Assembly: GCA_016194745.1 (NCBI GenBank)
Contig: JACQBA010000009.1
Location: forward strand, 1-64,000
Origin: Elusimicrobiota bacterium
Lineage (GTDB): Bacteria > Elusimicrobiota > Elusimicrobia > UBA1565 > JACRDR01
Length of the DNA stretch: 64,000 nucleotides
Direction: 5' to 3'
Position 1 is the first letter of the stretch. Every line of letters starts with the position of its first letter. The translations under genes and the position numbers were made by a program. This document shows positions 36,529 through 45,397 of this stretch, one piece after another. The notes beneath the pieces are model-generated. The model had not been told where the DNA came from and did no database searches. It saw only the letters and a list, made by a program, of their open reading frames with translations.

Positions 36529-38208
36529 ATGCCTCCCCGCGCGACGAAGGCCTCCGCAGCGTCCCCGGCGGCGCCGTCCGTTCGGGCGGGCGGCATTTCC
36601 TCGGACACGCCCTCCATCGCCAGCGACTTCGACGCCGGCTCGCCCGCGGCGCAGGAGAACCGGCGCTACCACGAGGAGCTTCTCAAGGACCTGCGCGCCA
36701 AGCTCGACTGGGCCCACAAGGGGGGCTCGGAGCAGTCGCTAGCCCTGCATCGAAAGCGCGGCAAACTCACCGCCCGGGAGCGCATCGAGCGCCTCCTCGA
36801 CGAAGGCGCCCCGTGGCTCGAACTCTCCGCCCTCGCGGCCCTGGGCATGCACGACAACGAGGTCCCCGCGGCGGGCATCGTGACGGGCGTCGGCAAGGTC
36901 GCCGGGCGATGGTGCCTCATCGCCGCCAACGACGCGACGGTCAAAGGCGGCACGTACTATCCGGAGACGATCCGCAAGCACCTGCGCGCCCAAGAGATCG
37001 CCCTCGAAAACCGTCTGCCGACGCTCTACTTGGTGGATTCGGGCGGCGTCTTCCTGCCCAAGCAGGCCGAGGTCTTTCCGGACAAGGAGCACTTCGGCCG
37101 TATTTTCTATAACCAAGCGCTCCTGTCCTCGCTGGGCATCCCGCAGATCTCCTCCGTCATGGGGATGTGCACCGCCGGCGGCGCTTACGTGCCCGCCATG
37201 TCGGACGAGGCGATCATCGTCCGAGGGACGGGAACGATCTATCTCGGCGGACCCCCTCTGGTCAAGGCGGCGACGGGCGAGGAGTCGACCGAGGAAGAGC
37301 TCGGCGGCGGCGAAATGCACTCGACCGTCTCGGGTGTGACGGATCACCTCGCGGATTCGGACGAGCATGCGCTCGCGATCCTGCGCTCGGTCGTGGACAA
37401 CCTGAACATCCCCAAGGCTCCGCGACCCGCCGACGTCGAGCCGCCGCGCTACCCGGCCGAGGACCTCTACGGCCTCGTCAACCGCGACCTCCGCCGGCCC
37501 GCGGACGTCAAGGAGGTCGTCGCCCGCCTCGTCGACGGCAGCCGCTTCCACGAGTTCAAGGCAAACTACGGCAAGACGCTGACGTGCGGATTCGCCAAAT
37601 GGATGGGCCGCGAGGTCGGCATCCTCGGCAACCGCGGCATCCTCTTCTCGGAGTCCGCGCTCAAGGGAGCGCACTTCGTCGAGCTCTGCGGCCAGCGCGG
37701 CATCCCGCTCATCTTCCTGCAGAACATCACAGGGTTCATGGTCGGAAAGGAGTTCGAGCAAGGCGGCATCGTGCGCAACGGCGCGAAGATGGTGCAAGCG
37801 GTCTCGACGGTCCCCGTCCCGAAGATCACGATCGTCACGGGCTCCTCCAACGGCGCGGGCAACTACGCGATGTGCGGCCGCGCCTACGGCTCCCGGTTCA
37901 TGTTCACCTGGCCCAACGCGCGCGTGTCGGTGATGGGCGCCGAGCAGGCGGCCATGGTGATGATGATCGTCAAGGAGGCGCAGCTCAAGCGCGCGGGCAA
38001 GACCCTCTCGCCGGAAGAAAAGGATGCGATCGCCGCGCCCATCCGGCAGCAGTACGAGCGCGAGGGCCACCCGTACTACGGCACCGCCAGGCTTTGGGAC
38101 GACGGCATCCTCGAGCCCGGGCGCACCCGAGAGGTCGTCGGCTGGTGCCTCGAGATCGCCTCTCAAACGCCGGCTCTCCCCCCTCGCTATCCCGTCTTCA
38201 GGATGTAG
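36529..38208 (+). CDS. acyl-CoA carboxylase carboxyltransferase subunit (methylcrotonyl-CoA carboxylase beta type)
   Basis: A 559-residue biotin-dependent carboxyltransferase. The N-terminal part ([23 protein letters not shown]) is followed by [86 protein letters not shown] and [16 protein letters not shown]. This set, especially [16 protein letters not shown], is typical of MCC-beta (3-methylcrotonyl-CoA, leucine catabolism) rather than propionyl-CoA carboxylase. The alpha (biotin carboxylase) subunit is not in the window. Downstream hydratase and HMG-CoA lyase genes fit the same pathway. Confidence 0.92.
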   Translation: MPPRATKASAASPAAPSVRAGGISSDTPSIASDFDAGSPAAQENRRYHEELLKDLRAKLDWAHKGGSEQSLALHRKRGKLTARERIERLLDEGAPWLELSALAALGMHDNEVPAAGIVTGVGKVAGRWCLIAANDATVKGGTYYPETIRKHLRAQEIALENRLPTLYLVDSGGVFLPKQAEVFPDKEHFGRIFYNQALLSSLGIPQISSVMGMCTAGGAYVPAMSDEAIIVRGTGTIYLGGPPLVKAATGEESTEEELGGGEMHSTVSGVTDHLADSDEHALAILRSVVDNLNIPKAPRPADVEPPRYPAEDLYGLVNRDLRRPADVKEVVARLVDGSRFHEFKANYGKTLTCGFAKWMGREVGILGNRGILFSESALKGAHFVELCGQRGIPLIFLQNITGFMVGKEFEQGGIVRNGAKMVQAVSTVPVPKITIVTGSSNGAGNYAMCGRAYGSRFMFTWPNARVSVMGAEQAAMVMMIVKEAQLKRAGKTLSPEEKDAIAAPIRQQYEREGHPYYGTARLWDDGILEPGRTREVVGWCLEIASQTPALPPRYPVFRM

Positions 38209-38243
38209 GGCGGAGAGCCGCTTGCGTCGGTCCGTCTAGGCGA

Positions 38244-39947
38244 TCAGTAGCCGCCGGACGCGCGATCCCAGACCCGCTGCTGCCAATGCGGATCCGGATA
38301 CCGCCGCGACGGCCGGCCGACGACGGCCCGGCCCGTCTGATCCAGCATGTAGAACGGAGTGGCGATCGCCTGTCCCACGAAGTGGATGGGATCGCGCGGC
38401 GCCTGGCGGTACCAATCCCAGTTCCGCCGGTCCTGCTCGATCCATCTTCGGTCCGCCGGGGTCACCCGCCGCCCGTCCGCGTAGACGTACGTGTTGCCCC
38501 TGCGCACCGGCCTCTCCGGGTCGAAGATCTCCATGCCCGCGCGGATCGGGGTCGCGAGGACCCTCGCTCCCAGGTCCAAGGGATCGCGGACCGGGCTGTC
38601 ATGCCAGCGGCGGAACTCGGCGTTCGATCGCTGCCGCTCCCAGTACTGCCTCTCCCACGGATCGCTGGGGGGCGTGTTCAATTCCCGACGACGAAGCGCG
38701 ATGAGATCCCGTTCGGACGTCTGGATGGCGCTGATGATCTCCGGCGTCAGTTTTCGGTCCTCCGGCAGGGTCAGTTCGGCGCCGTTGTGCCGCTGCCGAT
38801 AGGTGCTGTTCCATCGCTCGACGAACGCCGCGACGCGGGCTCCCGTCCGATCGCCCTCGATTCCATCGGGGCGGGTTCCGAGGAGGCCCTGCGCGTAGCG
38901 GATGCGGTCCCGCGCGACCGGCGTCGCCGCCGCGCGCTCATCGGGAACGACCACGGGCGCCGTGCCCGGGCACGCGCCTCCGGGGCAGCGCTCGGGCGAG
39001 GCCACGACCGGAGCCGCGGCGCAGCGGGTGCCGGCGGGGCATCGCACGGTAGTCGTCACCGGCGCGGCGACGACAGCCGCCGGAGCCTCCAAGCCGAAGT
39101 CCTTCTTTAGCGCCTGGATCGCCTCCGCCCTCGTGCCGAAGCGGCGCTCCGTCATGGCCGTCGTGACGGCCTCGTGGTGCCGGTCAAGAAGGTCCAAGCG
39201 TTCCTTGAGGGTATTCGGATCGTTCTGGAACATCTCCTCGGTGACATGAAGGTTCGGCGGCAAGACTTGGTTTACAGCCGCGATGGATCGGGCTCGGAAC
39301 GCGTCGATCTGCTCCGTCCAGCTCGCGACCTGCGCCGGCGTAATGGGTCCGCTGCCGGGGCGATTGGGGTCGGTGAACGCCAAGGCTCTCAAGTCGCCGA
39401 AGTTGCCCACCTGGGGAGTCGTCCTCGCTCCCGTCAGGATGAGTCGCTCGTTGGCGACGATCTTCTCGTTGAGTTTGGCCTTCTCGGCGGCGAAAGCCGC
39501 GTTGCGCTCTTCCGTGGCGATGCGATCGTTGATCTCGCGGAGGCGCGCGTCCATCTGGCCCTTGGGCTGCGCCGCCATGTTCCGTTCTACGGACAGGAAG
39601 TCCAGGATCTTCGCGGTGTCTCCGCCGTTTTGGAATTGGAACTTGAGGTGCCGCGGAAGCGTGAGCCCGTCGACCGCCTGCTCGAGCGCGCCTCGGTAGC
39701 TCGCCTCGATTCCGCGGATCTGGTCCCCCGTAAGCTTCGCGTCCCTATTGAAGGTAGGAAATCGCTGCGCCGGAAGCGCCAAGCCCGCGGCATCGAAGAT
39801 CGCCGTTTCGCGCCCCATGCGCGTCAAGAGCATCTGCTGGCGGTCCGCGATCTCCTGCTCGCTCAACTCTCGGCTCCCGAAGATGAATGCGTGGGCGCTC
39901 GACACGCTTCCGAGTACGATTCCGACGATGAGAATCAGGTTTTTCAT
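38244..39947 (-). CDS. large exported protein with peptidoglycan-binding-like segment, function unknown
   Basis: 567 residues. The start MKNLILIVGIVLGSVSSAHA (signal peptide) has a GGGGAGAG Shine-Dalgarno sequence. Residues 25-300 are Glu/Gln/Arg-rich helices (LDFLSVERNMAAQ, NDRIATEERNAAFAAEKAKLNEKI). A Cys/Pro-rich linker follows (CPAGTRC, CPGGACPG). Around 345-385, RYAQGLLGTRPDGIEGDRTGARVAAF resembles a peptidoglycan-binding_1 repeat. The C-terminal 130 residues are rich in Arg, Trp, Tyr and Pro (PSDPWERQYWERQRSN, DRRNWDWYRQAPRD). Not a recognised family. It lies divergent from another exported peptidoglycan-binding-like gene. Confidence 0.7.
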   Translation of the reverse strand: MKNLILIVGIVLGSVSSAHAFIFGSRELSEQEIADRQQMLLTRMGRETAIFDAAGLALPAQRFPTFNRDAKLTGDQIRGIEASYRGALEQAVDGLTLPRHLKFQFQNGGDTAKILDFLSVERNMAAQPKGQMDARLREINDRIATEERNAAFAAEKAKLNEKIVANERLILTGARTTPQVGNFGDLRALAFTDPNRPGSGPITPAQVASWTEQIDAFRARSIAAVNQVLPPNLHVTEEMFQNDPNTLKERLDLLDRHHEAVTTAMTERRFGTRAEAIQALKKDFGLEAPAAVVAAPVTTTVRCPAGTRCAAAPVVASPERCPGGACPGTAPVVVPDERAAATPVARDRIRYAQGLLGTRPDGIEGDRTGARVAAFVERWNSTYRQRHNGAELTLPEDRKLTPEIISAIQTSERDLIALRRRELNTPPSDPWERQYWERQRSNAEFRRWHDSPVRDPLDLGARVLATPIRAGMEIFDPERPVRRGNTYVYADGRRVTPADRRWIEQDRRNWDWYRQAPRDPIHFVGQAIATPFYMLDQTGRAVVGRPSRRYPDPHWQQRVWDRASGGY

Positions 39948-40426
39948 GTTCTCTCTCCCCTTCAGCACTCACAGAATACCAGAGGTCCCAGCTTTGTACC
40001 TGAGCAAATCGACCCAGCGCGCATGACCCTGAAGGACCTACGCCCACTCGCGCAATCACGCGTCGTCCGCGCACGCGCGCCGCCATACCATGATCTCTCG
40101 CGGCGCGTCGCTGTCGCCGCGGTCCTAGATTGATGCCCCTTTGGTCCGCGGGGCGGGCCGTTTGTCCCGGTCAGCAGCGTCCGGAGCCGCCTACCTTTAT
40201 AAGCGGCGGCGGAGCGGCCGGGGCCTCCCCAGCCGTCTCTCCGATGGGAAATAGGGAGCGTTGCATTACGAACCGGGACTTTCGACCTACGACAACATAG
40301 GCCTATCGCGACCCTCTCATAGGCCCATCGACCAGGCCCATTTTGGGTCCTATGCTCCTCGTTCGCCGGACGCCGCGGGGCTATCGTTCCACCGAGGGCG
40401 GGGGATGTGAGGATGCAGGGGAACGT
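39948..40426. other. 479-bp divergent intergenic region with repeated AGGCCCA-type boxes
   Basis: This spacer separates two exported-protein genes. Near the minus-strand gene I see TGGTATTCT (extended -10) about 20 nt before its Shine-Dalgarno sequence. The middle (40130-40250) is very GC-rich with hairpin potential, e.g. GCCGC and GCGGC arms around CTACCTTTATAA, but I could not match it to a known riboswitch. Near the plus gene lie four related boxes at 40296-40354. No convincing ORF is seen. Confidence 0.6.
40296..40354. promoter_or_regulatory. cluster of four AGGYCC/ATAGGCC boxes upstream of exported gene
   Basis: CATAGGCCTAT (40296-40306), CATAGGCCCAT (40318-40328), CCAGGCCCAT (40332-40341) and GGGTCCTATG (40345-40354, inverted CATAGGACCC). 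The first two copies are 22 bp apart. The arrangement looks like an operator array about 70 bp before the start at 40427. Confidence 0.5.
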
Positions 40427-41995
40427 ATGCGCAGCCTCAGATTCGTTTCGATCGCGGTAGCGGCGACGCTTCTTCACTGGAGCTCTTTCGACGCTTGGGC
40501 ATTGCCGACCGAGGGAGATTTTCCCCCGGAGCCCGCCCAAGCTCGACCCGGCGCCGAGCAAAGACAAGGGCCCACGCCCGCCGCCGCCGCTCAGCCGAAA
40601 TGCGGCGATGTCCCGAGCCCGACGATGTCGCGCTCCGGCGACGGTCCTCCCACGCTCCCGGCCGCCGCTCCGGTCCGCTGCACCGGCGACGACAATAAGG
40701 ACGTGAACCTCGTTCCCCATTTCAAGAAGACGGAGCCGGGCAAGGAGGAGTTCGGCTGGATCCCGGTTCCAGCCGAGCGCGAGGACTTGACCCGCAAGAT
40801 GTTGGAGCACTATTCTCGCGCCTCCTATATGCACGCGCGCCAGAACAGCCCGCTGTCTCGAGACATTCCGACGCAGGTGGCGGCCAGGACCGGCGTCGTC
40901 GTGCCCGCGGGCCAAGTCCCGGCGACGGGCCCCGTCGGTCCGATCCAGGGGCCGGACCCTCTCCGCGACGCTCCGGGCGCGATCACATATACCAGAGGCC
41001 AACAGATGCGCCGAGGCGACGAGGTCAAGGCGATCCAGGAGCGGATCACGGCCGCGGGCATCCGCCCCGGAGTGGTCATCGGCCCCAACGGACGCCGGGG
41101 CCAATGTCAAGACTCGCACATGACCGACGGAATTTTCGGGCCCTGTACCGCGGATGCGGTCGCGCGCTTCCAGCGCCATTATGCGACGATCCATAACCCG
41201 GACCATACCAATCCTCTGATCGCCAACGGCCAATACGACCAGCGGACGCACGAAGCGCTGGCGAACCTGAGCGAAGAGCAGCTCGCCAAGATCCGCGAGG
41301 CGGCTCGAACGCCCGGTAGACAGCCGCCGCCCCCGCAGCGCGTGCCGCCGCAGCGCGTACCGCCGCAGCGAGTACCCCCGGAGCGGGTGCCTCCGCGCAC
41401 GCGTCCCGGCACCGATCCCGTCTTGTCGCCCGAGGACTTCTCGCGCACTCCGGAACGTCAATGCGGCCGCGGTACCAACGAGCCGTGCACCACGACCAAC
41501 GCCTGGTCGACCGTCTACCATCCGAAGGCCGCGCTTCGCGGAGAATCCAGCAGGACGGTCGAAGGCCCGGACAACGACCGCCTCGGCAAGCCGCTCTGCA
41601 GCATGGAGCAGTTCGCCCGGCGCGAGTGCGGAGCCGTGACGATCGCGATCGACCAGCGGCTGCAGGTGGGCTACAACACCCCCGTGATCAGCCCGCAGCT
41701 CAATCAGCGCTTTCAAGAGCATTGCCAACGGTCCGGACTCAACTGCCCCGAGAATCTCGTGTTCGCGGTGAGGGACACGGGCGCGTGCCGGTATTTCCGC
41801 GGCCCCCAGCACATCGACATCACGACCGAGACCACCGAGACCTGCGGGCTTTCGAGAGCCGTCTACAGCCAGAGAGTCCGGCAGGGAAATCCGCCCAGCT
41901 GCTGGGGCAGCGTCATGAACGGCGGAGGGCGCTTCCAGCTCATCTACCCTCAAGGCATGCCGCGGCAGTCCAACCTCCGCAACACCTGCGGTTGA
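40427..41995 (+). CDS. exported peptidoglycan-binding protein with C-terminal 3D/double-psi-barrel-like domain
   Basis: 522 residues. The start MRSLRFVSIAVAATLLHWSS (signal peptide) has an AGGGGA Shine-Dalgarno sequence. Residues 30-190 are Pro/Ala-rich. A PG_binding_1-type domain follows (about 190-300): RRGDEVKAIQERITAAGI, DGIFGPCTADAVARFQRHY, NGQYDQRTHEALANL. Then four QRVPP/ERVPP repeats lead to a Cys-containing C-terminal domain: STVYHPKAALRGESS, DRLGKPLCSMEQFARRECGAVTIAIDQ, NLVFAVRDTGACRYFRG, HIDI. The spacing of VTIAID, VRDTG and HIDI resembles 3D/RlpA/MltA barrels, so a peptidoglycan-lytic or binding role is inferred. Confidence 0.75.
   Translation: MRSLRFVSIAVAATLLHWSSFDAWALPTEGDFPPEPAQARPGAEQRQGPTPAAAAQPKCGDVPSPTMSRSGDGPPTLPAAAPVRCTGDDNKDVNLVPHFKKTEPGKEEFGWIPVPAEREDLTRKMLEHYSRASYMHARQNSPLSRDIPTQVAARTGVVVPAGQVPATGPVGPIQGPDPLRDAPGAITYTRGQQMRRGDEVKAIQERITAAGIRPGVVIGPNGRRGQCQDSHMTDGIFGPCTADAVARFQRHYATIHNPDHTNPLIANGQYDQRTHEALANLSEEQLAKIREAARTPGRQPPPPQRVPPQRVPPQRVPPERVPPRTRPGTDPVLSPEDFSRTPERQCGRGTNEPCTTTNAWSTVYHPKAALRGESSRTVEGPDNDRLGKPLCSMEQFARRECGAVTIAIDQRLQVGYNTPVISPQLNQRFQEHCQRSGLNCPENLVFAVRDTGACRYFRGPQHIDITTETTETCGLSRAVYSQRVRQGNPPSCWGSVMNGGGRFQLIYPQGMPRQSNLRNTCG
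41336..41395 (+). repeat. four 15-bp tandem repeats encoding (Q/E)RVPP
   Basis: Units of CAGCGCGTGCCGCCG start at 41336, 41351, 41366 and 41381, the last two diverged. They encode a Pro-rich linker between the peptidoglycan-binding and C-terminal domains of the exported protein. In-frame length variation is possible. Confidence 0.9.
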
Positions 41996-42029
41996 CGCCG
42001 CCGAACCCGTAGAGCGCGCGGCAATTTGG

Positions 42030-42035
42030 TAGAAT
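42030..42035 (+). promoter_or_regulatory. -10 TAGAAT, 7 nt before enoyl-CoA hydratase start
   Basis: TTTGGTAGAAT followed by seven bases and ATG 42043. This is the same layout as the TTTGGTATAAT elements at 13.8 and 24.05 kb. Confidence 0.55.
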
Positions 42036-42042
42036 CCGCCGC

Positions 42043-42834
42043 ATGCCCGGCACGCATCTGCGCCTATCCCAGGACGCCGGCGTCGCGACGGTGGTCCTCG
42101 ATCGGCAGGAGGCCCGAAACGCCTTCGACGAGGCTATGATCGACGAGATCGCCGCGGCCTTCAAGGCCCTGTCGAAGGACGGCTCGCTCCGCGCGGTGGT
42201 CGTGCGCGGGGACGGCAAGGACTTCAGCGCGGGGGCGGATATCGCGATGATGCGCCGCGCCGGCGGATACAAGCCGGCCCAGAATAAGCGCGAGGCGATG
42301 CGGCTCGTCGGCATGTGCCGCGCGATCGACGAGTGCCCCGTCCCGGTACTCTCCCGTGTCCACGGCGCCTGCTTCGGAGGCGCCCTGGGGATCGTCGCCG
42401 CCTCGGACATCGCGGTCGCGGCGGAAGAAGCCACGATGTCCTTTTCCGAGTGCCGGCTCGGCATCCTTCCCGCGGTCATCTCCAATTTCGTGCTTCCCAA
42501 GATCGGACCGGCCTACGCGCGCCGGTATTTCCTCACCGCCGAAGTGTTCGGCGCCTCTGCCGCCAAGGACATGGGCCTCGTCCACGAGACCGTCCCCGAG
42601 GCGATGCTCGACGAGCGGGTCGCCAAGATCGTCAAGAGCATCCTTCGCGCGGGGCCGAACGCGGTCCGCGAGTGCAAGGCGCTTATCCGCAAGGTGCACG
42701 GACTTCCGCTGGAGCGCCGCATCAAGGCCACGACGGACGCTCTCGCGCGGGTCCGCGCCGGCGAGGAAGCGAAGGAAGGCCTAACCGCGTTCCTCGAGAA
42801 GCGCCCGGCCTCCTGGATCGTTCCCGACTCCTGA
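42043..42834 (+). CDS. enoyl-CoA hydratase/isomerase (possible methylglutaconyl-CoA hydratase)
   Basis: A 263-residue crotonase-fold enzyme: VVLDRQEARNAFDEAMIDEI, oxyanion-hole segments KDFSAGADIAMM and GACFGGALGIVAASDIAVA, and catalytic Glu in MSFSECRLGILPAVISNFVLPKIG. Its neighbour HMG-CoA lyase (2 nt downstream) and the MCC-type carboxyltransferase 4 kb upstream suggest it hydrates 3-methylglutaconyl-CoA to HMG-CoA in leucine breakdown. Substrate is inferred from context only. Confidence 0.92.
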   Translation: MPGTHLRLSQDAGVATVVLDRQEARNAFDEAMIDEIAAAFKALSKDGSLRAVVVRGDGKDFSAGADIAMMRRAGGYKPAQNKREAMRLVGMCRAIDECPVPVLSRVHGACFGGALGIVAASDIAVAAEEATMSFSECRLGILPAVISNFVLPKIGPAYARRYFLTAEVFGASAAKDMGLVHETVPEAMLDERVAKIVKSILRAGPNAVRECKALIRKVHGLPLERRIKATTDALARVRAGEEAKEGLTAFLEKRPASWIVPDS

Positions 42835-42836
42835 CC

Positions 42837-43739
42837 GTGACCGCGATTCGCATCGTCGAGGTCGGCCCGCGTGACGGCCTTCAGAACGAATCGGCGCGTC
42901 TCCCCCTCGCCGACAAGGTCCGCTTCATCGACGCTCTGTCCAAGACCGGGCTGCGCGAGATCGAGGCAGGCGCCTTCGTGCGCCCCGACCGAGTGCCTCA
43001 AATGGCCGACTCGGAGTCCGTCCTGCGCCGCATCCGCCGCGCCCGCGGCGTCGTCTACTCCGCGCTGGTGCCCAACGAGCAGGGCTTCGAGCGCGCGGTG
43101 GACGCCGGCGCCGATAAGGCTGCGGTGTTCACGGCCGCTTCCGAGACGTTCAACCGGCGCAACATCAACGCCTCGATCCGAGAGTCGATCGACCGCTTCC
43201 GCCCGGTCGTCGCGCGGGCCCGCCGGATGCGCCTGCCTCTGCGCGCCTACGTGTCGACCGCGTTCTGGTGTCCGTACGAGGGCAAAGTCTCGCCCGCCGC
43301 CGTGGCTCGGGTCGCGCGGACGCTGCTCGAGCTCGGCGTGCAGGAGCTCTCCATCGGGGACACGATCGGAAAGGCGTCGCCGTCGGACGTCCGGCGGCTG
43401 CTCGACGCGCTGTTGAAGACCACGCCCGCGAAGACGATCTTTCTGCACTTTCACGACACATACGGGATGGCGGTGGCGAACGCGCTGTGCGCGTGGAGCG
43501 AATACCGGATCACGGGATTCGACGCGTCCGCCGGCGGCCTCGGCGGGTGTCCCTACGCGCCGGGCGCCTCCGGCAACGTCGCGACCGAGGACCTCCTGTA
43601 CGCGCTCAAGGCGAGCGGCGCCGACGTGCCCGCCGAGCCGAAGGCCGTCGCCGCCGCCGCCGCTCTCATCCTCGCGCGCCTGGGCCGCGAGCCGAGCTCC
43701 CGTCTGGGAAGGCTGGCGCGCGGCGCCGCCGGCCGGTGA
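42837..43739 (+). CDS. mvaB: hydroxymethylglutaryl-CoA lyase
   Basis: A 300-residue TIM-barrel lyase of the DRE family that cleaves HMG-CoA to acetoacetate and acetyl-CoA. It has VEVGPRDGLQNES at the N-terminus, AFVRPDRVPQMADSE, STAFWCPYEGKVSP, SIGDTIGKASP, HFHDTYGMAVANAL and the catalytic-cysteine loop GGLGGCPYAPGASGNVATEDL. The GTG start sits 2 nt past the hydratase stop; the long upstream frame is out-of-frame reading of the hydratase. The gene overlaps the next one as GTGA. Confidence 0.95.
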   Translation: MTAIRIVEVGPRDGLQNESARLPLADKVRFIDALSKTGLREIEAGAFVRPDRVPQMADSESVLRRIRRARGVVYSALVPNEQGFERAVDAGADKAAVFTAASETFNRRNINASIRESIDRFRPVVARARRMRLPLRAYVSTAFWCPYEGKVSPAAVARVARTLLELGVQELSIGDTIGKASPSDVRRLLDALLKTTPAKTIFLHFHDTYGMAVANALCAWSEYRITGFDASAGGLGGCPYAPGASGNVATEDLLYALKASGADVPAEPKAVAAAAALILARLGREPSSRLGRLARGAAGR

Positions 43740-45343
43740 CGCCGCCGGCCGAGGACAAGGGCGGCGCCGGGCGCTGGGCCTTCGCGCTCGTCTTGTGGGT
43801 CTACCTCGCGGCGCTCCTGGCCTACCGTTTCTCCGAGTTCCCCGGCCTCCACGGCGACGAGGCGTGGCTGGGACTCTTCTCCCTGCGCATCCTCGATCGT
43901 GGCCTATACACCCCGCACGAGATGAACACCTACACTGGGTCGCTCTACGCCTGGTTTCTCTCGGGGGTGTTTTCCCTGGCGCGCCCCGACGTGTTTTTCC
44001 TGCGCCTGCCGAGCGTGGCGCTCAACGCCGCGGCGGCGCTCGTCGGCGCGGTGCATTTCGGGCGGCGCTTCGGCTCGCGCGGGGCGCTGGCCTGGCTGCT
44101 GCTGCTGGCCGGATCGGCGCTCTTCGTCTTGAAATCGCGCCTGGGCTGGGAGATCACGGCGCTGCAGAATCTGCTGATGGCTGGACTCCTCGTCTCGCTC
44201 GCCCGGATCGCGGACCGGGGCCCGTCGGCGCCGCGGACGCTGTTCGCGTTCATTCTCATCTATGTCGGGGTGATCAACCACTTCATCTTTCTCTCGATCC
44301 CGGCGTCTCTAGTTCTGGCCTCGCTCCTGCAGCTCGTCGTCCTTCGAGACGAGAAGGCGCTTCCGTTCTTTCGATTTTCCCTCCTCGCCCTTGCGCTGTC
44401 GGCCGCGGTCTTCGTCCTAAAGCCGCGAATCACCGACGCGGCTTGGGCGAGCCACAGGAGCTTGTACCTGGGAATCGCGGCCGCGCTGCCGGTCTTGTTC
44501 ACGGCCGCGTGCTCGCTCGGAGCCGCCTTCGAGCCCCTGGCGCGGAGGCTCCTCGAGCGCCATCTGGGATCGGACCGCGCCGCGTTCGCGCTGAAGCGGC
44601 TCGCGGCGTTCGGCATCGTCCTGTTCTGCGTCTTCCACCTCAAGGCGCTCGTCCAGATCTGGTCCGGCGTCGCCCTGCTGGAGCGCTTCGCCTCCTGGGC
44701 GCCCCCCCTCCCCCTCCAAGTCGCGCTCTACGCCGGGGCGGCGTCCTTGCTCACGGTCTTCGCCGCGCACGCGCACCGGAGCCTGCAGCCCGCCGCCTAC
44801 GCGACGCTCGATCGATACGAACGCCTTCTCTGCCTTTGGCCCGTTGCCTACCTCGCCGTGTTCGTCCTGTTCCGCAACATCAACTCCATCCGGTATTACC
44901 TGTTGCCGTCGTTTTTGATGTACGCGTCGCTCGCGGTCGCGCTCGCGCAGACGAATTGGAAGCGCCGGCCGAAGCTTCTGCTCGCTTGCCTCTCCTTGAT
45001 CGTCGGCTTGAACGTCTGCCTTTGGAGAGAGATCAGGCGTCCGGTGGAGCGCCGCCCCATCTCCTTCCGCATCGGCTGGCACCGGGAACGCTCCTGGGAC
45101 TACCTGCCCAAGACCAGCCTCCAGCGCGAGCTTGCGCGCCTCGGGATCTGCGATTTCCAGGACTACAGCAGCTTCATCGATCTGCCGCTCCTCTTCTACT
45201 TGAAGGGACACCCGCCCGACCGCTGCGATCGAAGCAAGGTTCTCGCGACGAGCTACTGCCTCGACTGCGCCGGCCCGCCGTACTTCTCTTGGTCGGTCAA
45301 ACCCGCCCCGGGCGTACGTCCTCCGTCCGATCCCCAAAAATGA
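43736..45343 (+). CDS. GT39-like membrane glycosyltransferase
   Basis: A 535-residue integral membrane protein with about 10-12 hydrophobic segments. The first periplasmic loop carries FPGLHGDEAWLGLFSLRIL, the acidic DE motif of ArnT/PMT-type GT-C transferases that use lipid-linked sugar donors. Next come PSVALNAAAALVGAVHFGRRFG and SRLGWEITALQNLLMAGLL. The C-terminal part forms a soluble domain with several Cys (CDRSKVLATSYCLDCAGP). It likely glycosylates lipid or protein on the outer face of the inner membrane. The GTG start overlaps the HMG-CoA lyase stop, although the functions are unrelated. Confidence 0.8.
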   Translation: MTPPAEDKGGAGRWAFALVLWVYLAALLAYRFSEFPGLHGDEAWLGLFSLRILDRGLYTPHEMNTYTGSLYAWFLSGVFSLARPDVFFLRLPSVALNAAAALVGAVHFGRRFGSRGALAWLLLLAGSALFVLKSRLGWEITALQNLLMAGLLVSLARIADRGPSAPRTLFAFILIYVGVINHFIFLSIPASLVLASLLQLVVLRDEKALPFFRFSLLALALSAAVFVLKPRITDAAWASHRSLYLGIAAALPVLFTAACSLGAAFEPLARRLLERHLGSDRAAFALKRLAAFGIVLFCVFHLKALVQIWSGVALLERFASWAPPLPLQVALYAGAASLLTVFAAHAHRSLQPAAYATLDRYERLLCLWPVAYLAVFVLFRNINSIRYYLLPSFLMYASLAVALAQTNWKRRPKLLLACLSLIVGLNVCLWREIRRPVERRPISFRIGWHRERSWDYLPKTSLQRELARLGICDFQDYSSFIDLPLLFYLKGHPPDRCDRSKVLATSYCLDCAGPPYFSWSVKPAPGVRPPSDPQK

Positions 45344-45344
45344 G

Positions 45345-45379
45345 CCGTCCTCCTCTCCCACCGGGGAAGAGGAGGACGG
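45345..45379. terminator. 12-bp stem between convergent genes
   Basis: CCGTCCTCCTCT (45345-45356) pairs perfectly with AGAGGAGGACGG (45368-45379) across an 11-nt loop. It lies immediately after the glycosyltransferase stop and before the end of the convergent protease gene. It probably works in both directions despite weak T-runs. Confidence 0.7.
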
Positions 45380-45397
45380 AATACGCGCGACGGACGT

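Noticed and set aside
40130..40260. Structured GC-rich leader resembling a c-di-GMP-I riboswitch (GGTAGGCGGC, GGACAAACGG fragments on the minus strand)
   Set aside because: The conserved aptamer elements are not in the right order or spacing on either strand, so no riboswitch call is justified without a covariance search.
43268..45343. Very long reading frame starting inside the HMG-CoA lyase gene
   Set aside because: The first 156 codons are out-of-frame lyase sequence; the true glycosyltransferase starts at the GTG overlapping the lyase stop.
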